A stretch of 64,000 bases of DNA from Hofstenia miamia (lineage: Eukaryota > Xenacoelomorpha > Acoela). Below, one piece after another: positions 22,021 through 36,525 of the stretch (position 1 is the first letter of the stretch; each line of letters opens with the position of its first letter). Under the pieces are notes generated by a model. That model made no database searches and was not told where the DNA came from. It saw nothing but the letters and a program-made list of their open reading frames with translations. Position numbers and translations under genes: made by a program. Location of the stretch: NCBI GenBank assembly GCA_004352715.1, contig SCFE01000005.1, positions 1,276,395 to 1,340,394 on the forward strand, in the 5' to 3' direction.

Positions 22021-23960
22021 AGATAAGATAAGATAAGATATTATTTATTCAGATAAATATTGACAATTAATAACTGGTAATTTTTCTGAATAGCGTCGAA
22101 AAATATACAATCATATGTAATACATACAAAACAACAATAACTATACAATAAATCTACCAGGCTAGGGAAAAATTACTAATGAGAGATTTCAAGTACAGGT
22201 TGTTGAGTAATCATAATTGTAAAATTTATACCCTAGCCATGATTTACCTGAGATATACTGTTGTTTAAGGTAAATTTTAATTTACCTTTTAAAAACGCTT
22301 AATTTTTCAATGTTTTTTATTTCTTTAGGCAATGAATTCCAAGTTCGGATAGCCGTATTAATGAATGATTCTTTCATAATTTTTTTTCTATATCTAATAC
22401 ATGTAAAATGTTTTGATCTGGAGTTCTGCATATGAATAAAACCAGGCATGGAAATCATATTAAAAGGTGGTAAGTTCCTTATGAGTTTAAAAAAGGTCAA
22501 CAAAGGTCAACATAGTACTTAAAATGACAAGCTGTCTTGGGAAAAGGATAGATTTTGAAATGTAGTCCTTAGTTCTAGAAGAATTTTTCTTTGAAGCATT
22601 TAGTGCCCATCTTAATTGGATATCAAGTTTCCTAAAAAAACAATCTTTTATGTCAGTAAGTAATATATTTGCGTCATTTAGGTGAATTATCGCACAGGGG
22701 GGTAATTGCCTTACTATCATTGACATATTTCTTATACCGATATCTAATTTTCGAACTTTAGCATTAATGTGAGATTCAAAATTTAATTTCGTGTCAAAAA
22801 GTACTTAAAATTATAAACCGTCGGAACCTTAGCATCATTAAGATTAAGAGTTAAATCTGTAACGTCGTAGTTATATTTAGCGGGCTGCAAAATACAAAAT
22901 TCAGTTTTACCTTCATTTATTATCAACTTATGCAATCTGAAATATGTGTACAATTTGTTGCAATTTGATGCTATAGATTCAATTGCCATATGCATGGATT
23001 TATTATCATTGAATATGCAGGTATCATTGGCGTATTGAATTAACTTACAATCAGTTGTCGGGTGCATGTCATTTACATATATACTGAAAAGAAGGGGACC
23101 TAGAATTGTTCCTTGAGGAACACCATTGTTAACAGGCAGCCAATTTGAAAAAANCAATCAGTTGTCGTGTGCATGTCATTTACATATATACTGAAAAGAA
23201 GGGGACCTAGAATTGTTCCTTGAGGAACACCATTGTTAAGAGGCAGCCAATTTGAAAAAACATCGCTTATCTTTACTCTCTGAAACCTATCCTTCAAATA
23301 ACAAGTTATCAAATTTCTGCTTTTATTAGAAAAACCCATATAGGATAATTTTTTTATTAGTATGCTANNNNNNNGTGCATGTCATTTACATATATACTGA
23401 AAAGAAGGGGACCTAGAATTGTTCCTTGAGGAACACCATTGTTAAGAGGCAGCCAATTTGAAAAAACATCGCTTATCTTTACTCTCTGAAACCTATCCTT
23501 CAAATAACAAGTTATCAAATTTCTGCTTTTATTAGAAAAACCCATATAGGATAATTTTTTTATTAGTATGCTATGATTAATCGAATCAAAAGCTTTTGAA
23601 AGATCTAGGCAAGCAATAGCTACAAACTTATTTGCGTCCAGTGACGCTCCAGTTTTCTGTGGCTCTTAAAAGGGCATCAGTGGTTGAGAAATTTTTTCGA
23701 AAATCAAATTGAGTATTTGACAGTAGGTTGTACTTATTTAGATATTCACTTATTTGATCATGCAATAATCTTTCGAATACTTTGCTTAATGGAGATGTGA
23801 TAGAAATTGGCCGATAATTTTGGGCAACTGATGGATCTTTTTTTTTTAAAAATGAGAGTAACATGGGCAATTTTTAAATAATCCGGAAAATAATTATGCA
23901 TTCATTAATTTTTAGAAAATCTTTAAAGGCCATTTTATCATATACTGAAAGGTCGAATAA
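22021..23960 (-). pseudogene. Non-LTR retrotransposon (CR1/Jockey-like), 5'-truncated reverse transcriptase with pentamer tail
   Basis: Read on the minus strand from about 23960, the RT domain starts KKKDPSVAQNYRPISITSPL and continues KVFERLLHDQISEYLNKYNL. The next block is NNGVPQGTILGPLLFSIYVN, the RT active-site lead-in. The catalytic YADD box is IQYANDTCIF, so the first Asp is Asn. The thumb and C-terminus follow, ending TAIRTWNSLPKEIKNIEKLS. Stops and frameshifts break the frame. The 3' end at 22021-22040 is a (TATCT)n run on the coding strand. The assembly repeats the VPQGTILGPL block three times around Ns at 23154 and 23368-23374, probably artificially. No endonuclease domain is seen. 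Confidence 0.82.
23048..23573. repeat. Duplicated reverse transcriptase blocks around two N gaps
   Basis: The 106 bp at 23048-23153 recur at 23155-23260 with two differences. The 199 bp at 23169-23367 recur exactly at 23375-23573. Both junctions are N runs, so unmerged contig ends or unmerged alleles are likely. Confidence 0.85.
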
Positions 23961-24293
23961 TACAAAAGATGATTACATACATACATAAATTATTGCTACC
24001 AATAATTAAGATTTAGCGAAATAAAATATTATTATAAAATCAGTTAAAAATTAGAGGGAATTATTTGTAAAACTAACGATGACTTCGTAAGTCGAATTAT
24101 ATTTGAATGTTTTTGTTAAAATTATTAAAATCCTTAAAAATGCTAAACTCTTTTAGTTCATTATCTTTCTCAATAGTGTAGTTCCTGTAATATAATGCCT
24201 AAAATATGGAAATATAATGCTCTCTTTTCTGTTTGTTTTATACTATTCATCATCAAGTGAATAACAAGCAGTTTGAAAGTAAAACATCACTTA

Positions 24294-24688
24294 AGGTGTG
24301 TTCCCACTATCGACTTTTATCAGCAGATTTTAATCGAAACTGCAATTATTTTCGTTCACATTGGCGATTTTTTATCATCCGATTTTTTATCAGAAAATGC
24401 GGAGTTGGAAGAGCGTTCAGACTATCGATTTTTTATCAGATGATAAATTATCATCTTTCGATTGACAATAAGAAAAACAACAACATCTGTTTATGGATTG
24501 GTTTGTCTTGGAATGTAAACAATGTTTACATATTTTGAAGTTGAAATATTTCAATGACAATTTACGTTTTGGAAGTCTGTTCCCTACTTGAGAAGTAAGC
24601 AATTATTTTCAAGTAGCTATTCGACTAGTTTTAGTACCGTTCACCGATTTCTTGACAGATGATAAAAGTCGATAGTGGGAACACACCT
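24294..24688. mobile_element. Harbinger-like MITE family B
   Basis: This 395 bp element has perfect inverted ends of about 29 bp, starting AGGTGTGTTCCCACTATCGA. TTA duplications lie at 24291-24293 and 24689-24691. Motifs such as TATCGACTTTTATCAG and GATTTTTTATCAG recur inside the left half. It carries no recognisable protein and sits in the Nca intron. The superfamily is inferred from the 3 bp TTA target. Confidence 0.85.
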
Positions 24689-24691
24689 TTA

Positions 24692-27600
24692 GTTGCGCAC
24701 AAAAATAAAGATGGTCAATTCACCTCCAATGTTACCTCTTCAAGAATGCAAAATTTTGTATTTCATGATGCACACTGAAAAAATGCATGTGAAAATCAAA
24801 TACTAGACTGTCTGCCGCATTCAGATCGATCTAAGGTACAAAAAACACAGTAGATCTTACTTGATTAAATAATTTTGATGTAAAATGGCCTTCAACGAAG
24901 AATATGGCACCCCCCTAACTTATAAAGTATCTTTCTGCGAGAGCAGATGTTGTCTCAGTCTTTAGAATATTGTTGCACACTTAATCCCACGACATAGCTC
25001 CTATTTGCAAAATTATGAGTAATAATTCAAGTCTTTTACTTAAGTGTCGCAGTCAATAATAGTTCAGTCCAGTCCTACGGTATGTATTTTTCAGGAAATT
25101 CTCTATAACAAGTTTGATATCACCGTAGTTTCCCTAGGATTTTCGAAAGCTGTCTGTTCATATTCATCCTTTGCTATTCGAAATTAATCATTGTTAAAAA
25201 ATAGTAATTTAGTTAAGAAATGTGTCTTCATTAACATAAAATTGACCTTTTTGTCCCAGGAATTATGCAAATTAAATTTTATTGAGCTTATAAACTACAC
25301 CAGGATGAGAATTCAATGGAAAAATTAAAGGAACGTTCATTAGATTAGGAATGAACTCAAGCATTTGTATTGGGTCTACCCATTTTTACTATGTTCAAAA
25401 TGTGATTTTATCACCATTGAAACACGTGTGCAGAAAAATCGTGTTCGAAAATTTCATTGCGAACATACATACAATTAAGACAAGAAGCGTTTACTGAAAC
25501 TCGACAATAAGAAACATACATATTTTAAGCGTTAATGTTTACTTAAAGCTATATTTATTCAGATTTAAAAAATAGGAAGACTTTAAATTTTAATTAGGTT
25601 TGGCACTCTCTATTTTCTCTCGCACTGTTGGATAAATATTTGCAACATTAATAATTTCGCTTGCTGTTTCAGTAGGTTATAACATGGAGCTTCCTTGTGA
25701 AGGTCACAATATCAATTAAGGTGGCATGTAACGAAGATTTATTGTGTGTAAATTACTGCATCTAGTATTATTATATAAATCAATCCAAAATAAATTTGTA
25801 ATATTCCGATTAGCCTATCTTCTTTCTCACTATTTCAATTACATGCACATGAATAGCATCAGCTAAGTATAAATATATATTTATTCCTGGTTGAAATTTT
25901 CTAAATCTACTTAATATTTCAATGTAAATTTTCATAGAAATATAGCACAGAAGACAAAAAGCTGTCAAAGCTAAAACCAATAAAAACACATGCTTTATTC
26001 TGTGGTGCTAGCATAAAATGACATTTAAAATGTACGATAAATTACCTTTGCTAACGCAATAATACTGTAAAACCTGCATCGCAAATATTTTATAGCTTCT
26101 AATTTGCTTTGCGTATTCACTTCTGACAGAGAGTAACAGCTTTTCACTTTCTGGGGATTGGTAAATATTTTAGAAGATTGAATATTATTGATGTGGACAT
26201 TTATGCCTCATCTGTTGCTTTAAACCCATTATTTCAAGGCGCTTATATAAGGAAAACTCTAACATTATAGCACATATGCTTGCAATCTTTTCACTACTAG
26301 TATATGGTAATCACAGACTCCTTTTTTGCACAAAATGTATTACTTTATTTTTAAAAGATTTGCCTAATGCGTTCTAGTAACACAATATGTAATTTTTGAA
26401 TTAGGAGAATTGTATAAATTTAGTAAAGCAATCAAAATGATTAGGGAAACGTTAGACGACAATTCCTCAATAATTATATCTTGATTTAAATGTCTAAGTC
26501 AATTAGATTTGCTCAATCTACTGGCTATAATTGATTTAGGGAGTAAATGATCACAAAAATAATGCCAGAAGAACATTGAATCTTTTATGGAAATAGGCAA
26601 ATTTCTGTTATTTTAAAAGCAACTTCCTTAAAAAATTGGCTTTAGAGTGTTAATAATCTTCTAAATCATTGGGTATAAATCACACTTTTAACTTAATATG
26701 TATTTTGCAAGCTTTTTTAAAAAAATACTAGCCAGTGTTAAAAGATAGAACCCATTAATTTATTTGGAAGGTTTAAAATCTGTCGGATCGGATATATTTT
26801 TATCTAATCATTCAAGTATATAAGCCCCAAGTCTTTAGTTTACTGTTCGATATTTATTTTAAATGCCTATCTTGGCGTTTCCAAAACTTAAGCGCAGATT
26901 TCTGGAATCAATGATGCGAAACAAATCCTTCCGAAGTATATGATCACCGAAGCATTTAATTGCGTCATTTATCATAGTGAAATGCTATCAAAAATTGAAC
27001 TTGCGGGAAGTATTTCATTTGCTTATAGAAGAAAATGTGAATTACATTTTTTTTTAAATTACTTCCGCTTATATTAATACATTTAATTTTTCCGAATATA
27101 CATGTCATGGTTTTACTTGTTATCGTTTTAGTTCAGTAACTTTAACGAAAAGGCAACTAAGTAATTATTTAGACTTACCTATGTAATTAGTAAATTAGTA
27201 ATATCACGTTTATAATTAAGAAGGAAAATACAATCGTCTTTTGTAAACATACAGTAAGCTTATACCGTTTGTGTTTATTCCTATTAATGAGATGGGAGAT
27301 GAAACCGATTAATTTGTTAGATTGAAAATTAGTTAATCGACAATTTCTAGACATTTTTTTTACAATTTTACATATTTTCGCATTATGATGTATAAATAAT
27401 ATAAATTACGACTTAAACTTTAAAGTTTTTTGTAAGTTCCTTGAAAACATTCAACCTGCATTATAATGCGTTAATGGAATTTATGTTGGTCTTTGAAAAC
27501 AAAGTCACCAAAAAAGTACTCCAGCTACAAGTTTTCAAAGAACTAAACTGAACTTTTCTAATTTTAGCCAAAAATTTACAAATTCTTCTAAGAACTTGAA

Positions 27601-30600
27601 GGAACTTTCAAATTTAAGCTTTTGACAGTTTCATGGGAGTTTGGATGGTTTGGGTTAGGGTTACCGTGCAAAATTAACATTGAGCTAATTTAAAGTCTGC
27701 TATTCCTAAAATATTAGAGGTGCTATGCCATGTGGTTCGGTGTTATTTTTTTGTCTCAGTACAAGCTCTAATAATTCTTCTGCGTTTTGCAAACCCCAAT
27801 TTATCGGGTGTTACAGAATAGGTATGGGCATTAGGCTATATATATATATATATATGTTTGAAAGATTGCGTTTAAGCAATCTAATGTGATGCAGAGTTTG
27901 GCTTTAAAATCACTGTGTTAAAAGATTTTTAAACCGGTTGAATTTTAGATGACTTCAAAAGCAATGAAGTTTGCATTAAAATTTGCATAATTGGGTGAAT
28001 CATATGCATGTGAGTAGCTTCAAATTTCTGTGTTTTGAAAACATTCAAGTGTATTTAGAAAATATATTTTTATATATTTTTTCTCAAAGCAATTATTTTA
28101 ATGGAATTTTGCAGCCATGACTAATATTATTCACCCTACAAAATATCAATATAATTCATGTACCTCGAATTTTCAATCATCCTTTATGAAAAGCTTTGAT
28201 CAGATTACACTGATAAATAATACCAAATTCAATCTATGTGAATTGGCTTTATGTATCTTTCTTTCTACAAATTCCTTTTAATAAAGAAATTGATATTTTT
28301 TGTTTGAGTCTACTTTGTTTCAGACAATGAAAATCTTTCAAATGGTAACCGTGCTAGAAAAAAAAATAATAAAAATTGCATTTGATATTTTTATTAATTT
28401 TTTTAAGTGGTCAATGTTTTTGTGTTCTCACGGAAATTTTAGCCATGGAAAGTATGTAGACGTTGAAAACACTTTTAATAAATTTTCAGTTGGAATTACA
28501 AAGTATAATTTCATTGAATAGCATTATATGTGAAGGTAATTATTACGAAAAATTTCTTTGGAAACGTTGTCTTATAAGAAATTTTTCAACATTCTAAAAA
28601 CATTAAAAATTTCTTTAGTCTGTAAAATGTAGTGCACTTTGAGCGTAAATTAAAGCGTCACATTTTCTAGGTATAATAGAAAAAGCGATTAAATCTGAGT
28701 CACTCCTTGAGAAAAAACTGGGAAAATTATTGAAAGGGGAATCCCTTTCAACAACATTGCAAAAATTGTCTAGAATTACGTTTAATTATTCAAGATAATG
28801 GGTGAAAATAGAAATGCATTTACGCAAAAACAATCCATCTCCCAGGTATCCACCTCACATTTTATTTCACATTCTGTAATCTACATACTTATAGTACATA
28901 AATTAATGTTCACCAAATATTGTTTCGTCCAGTTCAAAAAATACACTGTAAAATAGCCAGGTCACAATTGCTATGAAATAACATTTTCCAATGTAATATG
29001 AAAATTTCTATTTCAGAAATTCAGTTTGATCTAAGGCTATTAAATAATTTTCTTTAATAAAATAAGCTTTGCATGCTTGAAAAACATTAACATTTTTTCT
29101 ATCTAGTCCTAAAGTGGTTCTCATAGATGTTAATCAAAGAGGAATCCATTTATTTTAATAATACATGTAATTCCTATAACATTGTTAAGAAAATTTATTA
29201 ATGTGATATTAGGCAGTAGATGCGGTCATTCCTTGTTGATAGGTTTACCAAATTTTGAATTATCATTTGGACGTATTATATTTCTTTTCAAAAATATTTC
29301 TGTCGAGTGGAGTAATTCAAATCTAATTGACTGAACGTGCTGTCAGTTACCTGCCGCACTGACGTCAATAAATTTCAACTAAATGGAAATCATGACCAAC
29401 ACTACTAAATCTAGGCATAATACAGCAAAGCAAGTCTTTGATCAATTCAAAGATGAAATATCATGTTGTTTCTAAGTATTTTATATTAGTTTTATCAGTC
29501 ATGAAAGCTCTGCTTTTGTTGGAGCCTGATAGTTACCAACTTTACGGGAAGCATTATTGATTGATTTTAATTAAGTACATGTCGCCATCTAAGGTCAATG
29601 ATTAATTCGAATATCTTCAGAAATTATATACATTGGCGTACATTGTGATTTAAAAAATTGAAATGAAATTTATTAATCCATCTATTATGTAATCTGACTG
29701 CAATTTCAAACAATTATAAAACCATTTTATTGATGAACAAGTTCTGGTAAAATACACTTCCTTGTAATGAATATCTGATAGGATTTCGTTTTTGATTCAA
29801 ATTCAATTCGAATAAAAGGGGGATATTTGGCCTGTCAAGGTCCTTGAGTGGCGTTGTCAGACGTTTGCTTAAAAGTGCATTCAAACAAAAATTGTAGGTG
29901 TCTGTCATCATTATGGGCTAACAAATGGTAATAACGCCACTGTAAATAATTGTAGAGCACGAGGTAGTAATTGATACTTTGATAGAATGCAAATATATCA
30001 TGTCAAAGTGATTAGAGCCTTATGGGATAAATATTCCATCTTCATCCAAAAAATAGAGTAAATTTTGCAGTAGTACCTGCATTAACCTTCATTTTCTCAT
30101 TACTTTCAGCTACATTTCGAAGGCATGAACACGTAATGAACTTGGATACCATAACATATTTAGTATTTTTGTGTCCACCGGATACCAAATTTCTGTTTTC
30201 CAATCACATGGATGTGCCAAAAGGATCTCTGCTCATTGATTTGAGTTTTTCTTTAAAAGTTCGCCGAATCTCTTTTTATCAGGAGATTTCTTAGGCACTC
30301 TCTGCACAATTTCACTCGGATCTTCCTCTAGGCCTCTATAAAATTAACTTGTGGCTGCTATGTGAACTCTGATATTGAACTTCAGCAAAATAACATAGAT
30401 GTAGATTTCCTATGCATTTTTCATTTTCAGTTGATAAAATATCATGTGAGGGCATACATTAAGAAACCTCATTAGAACACTTGAACACTCCTAAGGGTCA
30501 TTTTGAACTCTTCACTAATTTGCAGGGCTATTACGTTGTTCACAGGCGAGCTATTCCAATTGATATTGTGGTGGTACTACTAATTATATAATACATGTGA

Positions 30601-33327
30601 CGCTTTATTCAATTAATAGTTGTTGCAGAAAATATAGATATTCCAAACATATCCAGTCAGGGTCATATTAACCCCTAAAACGTTCACACTTCTCTATTTT
30701 TGTGGGGTTCCAAAATTTTTGCATAGCCGAGATTCTGACAAATATAGTATTGAGAAATTGAATAAAAAACAAGTGACAAAAATATTGCAAAAAATGTTTG
30801 ATACTAGTCATTAGAAAAAATATGTTTCTTGATTATATGTTAGCAGTTTACCATCAATTGACTATAGTTAGGTCCCATAGCTATTCAATTGAAAATGCCT
30901 TGTCATTTATGTATGAGTTTGACCTTTGATTCAGCTTGTTAATTATTTATGAAAATGGCTAAAACAGTGCAAGCTAACTGTAATTCCTGTAATAAAATTT
31001 GACGAAATATCAATTTGCTGCTCAGACATTCCTTTCGTCCACAAGTTGATAGCAATGGTAATGAAAAACCATTTAAGCTCTTATCGATAATTCAGTACAA
31101 GCAACATCCAAATCTGAGAAAAAGGATTGACTGCTTGCACTTGTAACGGCATTCACAGAAATGACATTGTATCATGGCATAATATTCAATAGTGAAATTA
31201 TGTTGTCTTGGAGGCTAAGTACAGAGGGGTTATCTATTTTAGAAGATGTTTAGCAATAAACTAACAAATATAACTTATCTGAATGATTAACATGTATGTT
31301 CTGAACCCAATTATTTCCATTCAACAAGTTCATATTAAAAGAAAATTTCATTGCTCTTGATTTTTAGCAATAATAGTAATCAATAGCTGAATTAGTAATT
31401 CAATGTAAAATATTGATGTAATACACTATTGAAACATGTTGAAGCATTCAAATGAGCTCATGTTGCCAAAAAGTTCATTTTTGATCAAAATATAGTAATT
31501 ATCAGCTACAAATTCACAAGGTGTATTTTGATTCCAATGGGTATCAGAGTTAACCCCATGATACGGTATCTAGAAGGTATTGGGGGTTGTAATTATTCTG
31601 AATAACATAAATTAAGCTTAGGTATTGGATCTTTCGATTATGCAATTTTTTGAATAAATTATGTAAATGACAATTCAAAGTGGTCACCAACCAAAAAATT
31701 GACAAGCTATACTGACTATTGTACTGCTTCAATCAAACTGTCACAGATGAAATTTCATAAGTATATTCTAACAATTCTAGCTCTTGATTTTTTATTACAT
31801 TATGATTAAATATAAATATGAACCATTTTAAACAATCAAAGCGCTTTTAAGACCGAATTTACTATGAAAAAGTACATTTTCAAAAAATTTTCCAAAGAAT
31901 AGCAAAAAACTGAAAACGTTCATATCGAGGAGCATCTAATGAGCTATCAGGCCACATTTCAAAAAAAAATACAATTTGAAATGACAATGTTTTATTAATT
32001 GGAAGTTAGAAATAGAAGAATTTTCACGTAATTTAAGAAAAACAACTTTAAAAATTTATTGAAGAAACTTCCGAATTTTTTATGTTTTCGATGAAAATTT
32101 GTGGATTTCGTTAATTGAAATTTTCGTTTAGGTTAAGAAAACTGGTCAATCATAAAACGTCCAAATTTGAACACCTCTCGGTCCTTAGATGGACATTCTT
32201 GAGAACATTATCTGCGTTGCTAAAGAGGTTGCTAGGAGAGTTCAGAAGTTCATGATTGTTTCAAAAGCCATTTATTGCATGTTAGGGCATAGGACAAAAT
32301 CTTTGAGCGTGGATTTAGATTCTGCTGGTCAAATTTTTCGTACGGATTCAGGTGTGTACATGAAACAATATACTGATAAGTATGTCTGTTGCAAATAGTA
32401 GCCTTTGAATGGCATGTGTTGACTACAGATTGTATGTTTTTCACAAATCAGCAAGATCAAATGAATTCGGAATTTGATAGTCATACGCTTGATAGAAAAA
32501 TATTATCGATGCAAAATTTGTGTCCAAGATATGCAATTGTACACTCACTATGTGCTCACTATTATTTTTCAAATACAGGAAAACAAAACATTTTAGAAAG
32601 TTATTCTCCTACGTTATATTTCAAAAACTCAAAAACTCATTTTAAATGTAGTGGCATTAGACATGACCTAAATTTTTTGGATTTCCAAAAAATAAGGCTA
32701 TTTTAAATAAAAACATATGATTGAGGGATTGTTCATAATCTTTACATTTCCACCTCTCCTCGATCAAATCGAAATTTAGTATTTATTTCTAATTGAAATG
32801 TGCTATCAATTTGAGTGGAGATTTCTGCTAAACATAAATTCACCTTTGTAGTTCTTCTGGGAATTATTGGAAATATATTCGATAAACTGTGATAAAAAGG
32901 AAGATTTAGAGCCTAAATAATCATTGAATCGAATTAATTGCTTTGGAAATTTGGAATCTAATGTCATTATCTTGATATATAATAGACTAAATTTACTTCT
33001 AAAATGGTAACCAACTCTATGGAAATAAATCAATAATTAATTTCCGTGTAAATCTCTTTGATTAGTAAGTTGACATCTTGGGTATAAAAGAGGATTGTTA
33101 ATTATATTTGTAGACTTAATAGAATGCGTACATTAGTTTAAAAATAATTGATATATTTACATTTTTACAAAATAATTGATTATTTACATTTTACTTCAGG
33201 AAGCTTGGCATTTAAATGCAATCAACTTCTCGGTTAGCTGCATGCATAAAAATGTGCTGAGAGAGTCAACTCTGTATGAATTATAATTTCAGTGATAAGA
33301 AATATTATATCTAGTTCGAAATTCTAA

Positions 33328-33332
<5 letters not shown>
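24692..33332. other. Nca intron interior, no gene seen
   Basis: AT-rich. The longest open frames (32389-32706, 105 codons; 32189-32398, 69 codons) lack recognisable domains. No inverted-repeat element was found. Confidence 0.55.
27837..27855. repeat. (TA)n array
   Basis: Short perfect TA run in the Nca intron. Confidence 0.85.

Positions 33333-33359
<27 letters not shown>
33333..33359. repeat. (TA)n array
   Basis: Perfect TA run in the Nca intron. Confidence 0.9.
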
Positions 33360-33361
<2 letters not shown>

Positions 33362-34704
33362 ATTTTCAAATTTATTAAACAAATAATTATAAAGTAGCAT
33401 TGTACTGCATGCGGCAACTTAGTATTATCCTCTGTTCTGATGTACAGAAGTGTGTGAAACTGTATTTCATTTCAGTGATTGAATTCCGGATGTGTCTTTA
33501 TCATTGAAATTATCAAACTAAATGAGTCAGTTTCTTAAACTCTATAGCAAAGGGATTTTAGCCCCTATCAAGATATATGGTTTTTTCTCCAAATTGAACA
33601 AAGTTATGACCCTGACGTTTTTTTCTTTGCCAATGATATTGGTAGAAAAACAAATGTCTAAAATTAGCAATCATACTTTTATTATTTTTTTAGTTATACT
33701 AATTTATTCCAAATACAAAATTATATTTCTTACTATCTTCAGCAATAAATTGGTTAAATGGCGCTGTTCAAGAAGGATTATTTTCTCAAAGAGTTTGCTT
33801 TATCATTTGCCACCCTGCCAAATTTTGGCGGTATTTTTTCAACATATTTGGCACTGCAGTCAATTTTTTGACACCAGCCACCACTATGACATCATGACAT
33901 CACTAAATCGAGTTAATTTATTCTCAGTTGTTCAGTTGATCATTGGCGACCCAGCCAAGAAATAATAAATTTTTAGGGGTGTTCTTGCAGGTACAAACTG
34001 GTGTTAAAAGTGATGAAAAAGCCTGACCTAGATAAGATCAAATGAGAGTAATGCTATTCCTAGTTACAAATATAAGGCTTAAAGCAATAGGATATTAAAA
34101 AGCGATTTTGCAAACATTTAGAATGTAAGAAATAGTTAAAAATTTCCGATGTAGTAACCAGGCAAATATTGCCATTTCCTGCTGAAGAAGTTAAATGTTT
34201 ACAATTGAGTTGAGCATGAGCCTAAATAGAAACCTCAATAGGAATTGGCATTAAGATACGCATGATTTATTAGCGTAAATCAGTGACAAGATGAGTTATC
34301 GTCAAATCAAAGCATCTTCTAATAGGAGGCCATCCTGCGAGTAAATTGAGGAATGATTTGTAAATTGCCGCCAGATAATGACTTGATTTATCATTAAGTA
34401 TTCAACCAAAAACATGAATTTTACAGCATACCAAAATCAAATTGCAAGACAATCTGCCAAAAAATGTGACTTCTGGCGATTCACAAATTTGAAGCATTAA
34501 AGATTTCAATTGTAGATCTATCATTGTTAATTTTCATTGCATATGCAAAATTAATTATAAATGTTCTATAATGAAATAGATATAGCATTGCAGATCATTG
34601 TACATAACATAAATTAATATCATACGATGGGGGAGTAAAAATGGATATGGGCTGAAAACTTTTGCCCGGACTGTCGCACAAAATCTCAGACCCACCACAT
34701 ACAA
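33360..34704. other. Nca intron interior with an unassigned 147-codon frame
   Basis: The plus-strand frame at 33522-33965 is the longest without N in the window. It is rich in Ile, Leu, Phe, Lys and Ser with no motif I recognise. It is probably chance, but noted because of its length. Confidence 0.45.
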
Positions 34705-34960
34705 ATTAATTCTGTTCATTTTAGGCCAATTTTATGATCCCTGCTATAAAAATTTCTTCAATTTTTCAGTTTGATAGACCAATTTTGGGTATATTAGAAA
34801 CTGATTTTAGAATCTCCACTGAAACTAAAAACATAAACTGAATTGTAGAAGAGTATATAATGAAAAAATTTAGAATTTAGAAATTTTTCTCCAGCACAAT
34901 TTTCAAAGTTATATGGCATTCACTTCATTTGGTTTGATTTGCGGGCACTGTTGTAAAGAG
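34705..34960 (+). repeat. Dispersed repeat, copy 1 (unclassified)
   Basis: About 250 bp align with 47187-47440 in the same orientation. The best block reads AATTTCTTCAATTTTTCAG and TTGATAGACCAA here, and is nearly identical there. Colinear anchors are TTAGGCC, GATAGACCAA, GTAGAAGAGTATAT, CATTCACT and GCACTGTTG. No inverted ends or coding are seen. Confidence 0.6.
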
Positions 34961-35887
34961 TAAGGGAGTAATTTGGCATGTACAATTTTATATAAAATAT
35001 TAATGTCAGACATATTTAAGTTTGTTTTTATGCTTAAGTATAGCATTAACACACAGTTCAATTTTTTAATATCTGTCTACTACAGAAAAGAATAAACTAG
35101 AAAAACAACATTAGATTGACAATCAAATAATAAAAATAATATACATAAAATGTGTCGTGTCATCAATTACCAAATATAATAAAATTAAGCATATTCATAT
35201 CATATATATGTATGTCTATTAGGGTTCTTGAGGGACCAGAATTTTATTGATCCCAGTCCAATTTAGTCCCATACGATTTAGTCCACTTCCCATGCCAAAT
35301 CAGTTCTACGTAATTTTGTGGTCCCATAGTATTTCGTTTTTCCACTACTTTTTGGCAAACATTCTTGATTTCACTTTCTTCTATTTCTGATCCCATTCCA
35401 ATATTCGTCCCAATTCCCCTAAAATATTCGGAAAAACACATTAACCACATTTTTAAACCCATCTGACCTACGTGCACACATAAATTTAAAATGTTTAATA
35501 GATATACTATACTCTAAAAATTTAAGGATTATGATCAAAACTTCATATCGAAGACACTGAAGTAATTAATATCCTACCCCAAGCCCATTCAACAGTAAAT
35601 CCAATGGGATTAGATGGTACTTCAGAAACCCAATACCTATAATTGTTCATTGATTGCCAAATCACTAAATGTCCTGGCAAAAACAGTTAATGATATCTAG
35701 GTTAAAGACAAAGTTGATCGAGGACAAAAAAATTTCTTGAAATCCCTATAGGCAATAAATGATAGAAGGAATTTTGGGTGTCATATTTAGATCTCGATAA
35801 TTAGTTTTCATTAATCACTTAAAATTAGAAAATATTTATTTTTTGTTATTTTTTTGTAAATATTATAGTTATTTGTTATCATGTTTG

Positions 35888-35958
35888 ACGCTATTCAGAT
35901 AATAACCAGTCTTGTAATTGAAAATATTATCTGAATAAAGAATATCTTATCTTATCTT
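35888..35958 (+). mobile_element. Solo 3' end of the same non-LTR family as 22021-23960
   Basis: The 71 bp from GACGCTATTCAG through ATCTGAATAAAGAATATC to a (TATCT)n tail match, in the opposite orientation, the last 75 bp before the tail at 22021-22096. Nothing upstream matches, so this is a severely 5'-truncated copy. Confidence 0.7.
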
Positions 35959-36174
35959 AACATTTGGGCCAAAATTATTGAATTTTGCTATCATGATCAC
36001 GAGTAGCACAAAATTACAAACATTTTGATTAACTAGGTTGATTCCACTTAATTATTTAGGACATAACTATTATTGTAACAGTTTCCCTATTCCAAAAAAC
36101 AAGCGGTACAGCGATTCGTCACAAAAGGACAAATAAATTTCTAAGAAACAAAAATCTCTTTTTTGATATTTATG

Positions 36175-36176
<2 letters not shown>

Positions 36177-36209
<33 letters not shown>
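36177..36209. repeat. (AT)n array
   Basis: Perfect AT run in the Nca intron. Confidence 0.9.
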
Positions 36210-36211
<2 letters not shown>

Positions 36212-36525
36212 AATTCAAGGGTTTTCAGTTTAAGACCAGTTTCTCTGTTTATAATGGTACTTATTTTCATCTTACAGTCTATATTTTAAAGAAATATTTC
36301 AACATTTCATAAATCTTATGTTGATGTAATAAATGTTTTTGCTAGCTACTATGGATGAGTGAATTGATATTAAAGTTTGAATAAGCTTTTACTTAGAATT
36401 TTTCTATTTTTGCTTTTGATAGAGATTAAATGTAACATAGTTGCTTCAGTTCTCTACAATGAATTTGATTTATGAGATAAATTGTATAATACTAGTATTA
36501 TTTATTATCATTTATCAGTAGACGC

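Noticed and set aside
33522-33965. 147-codon open frame as a gene
   Set aside because: Composition is that of AT-rich noise, there is no motif, and I see no convincing splice or transposon context.
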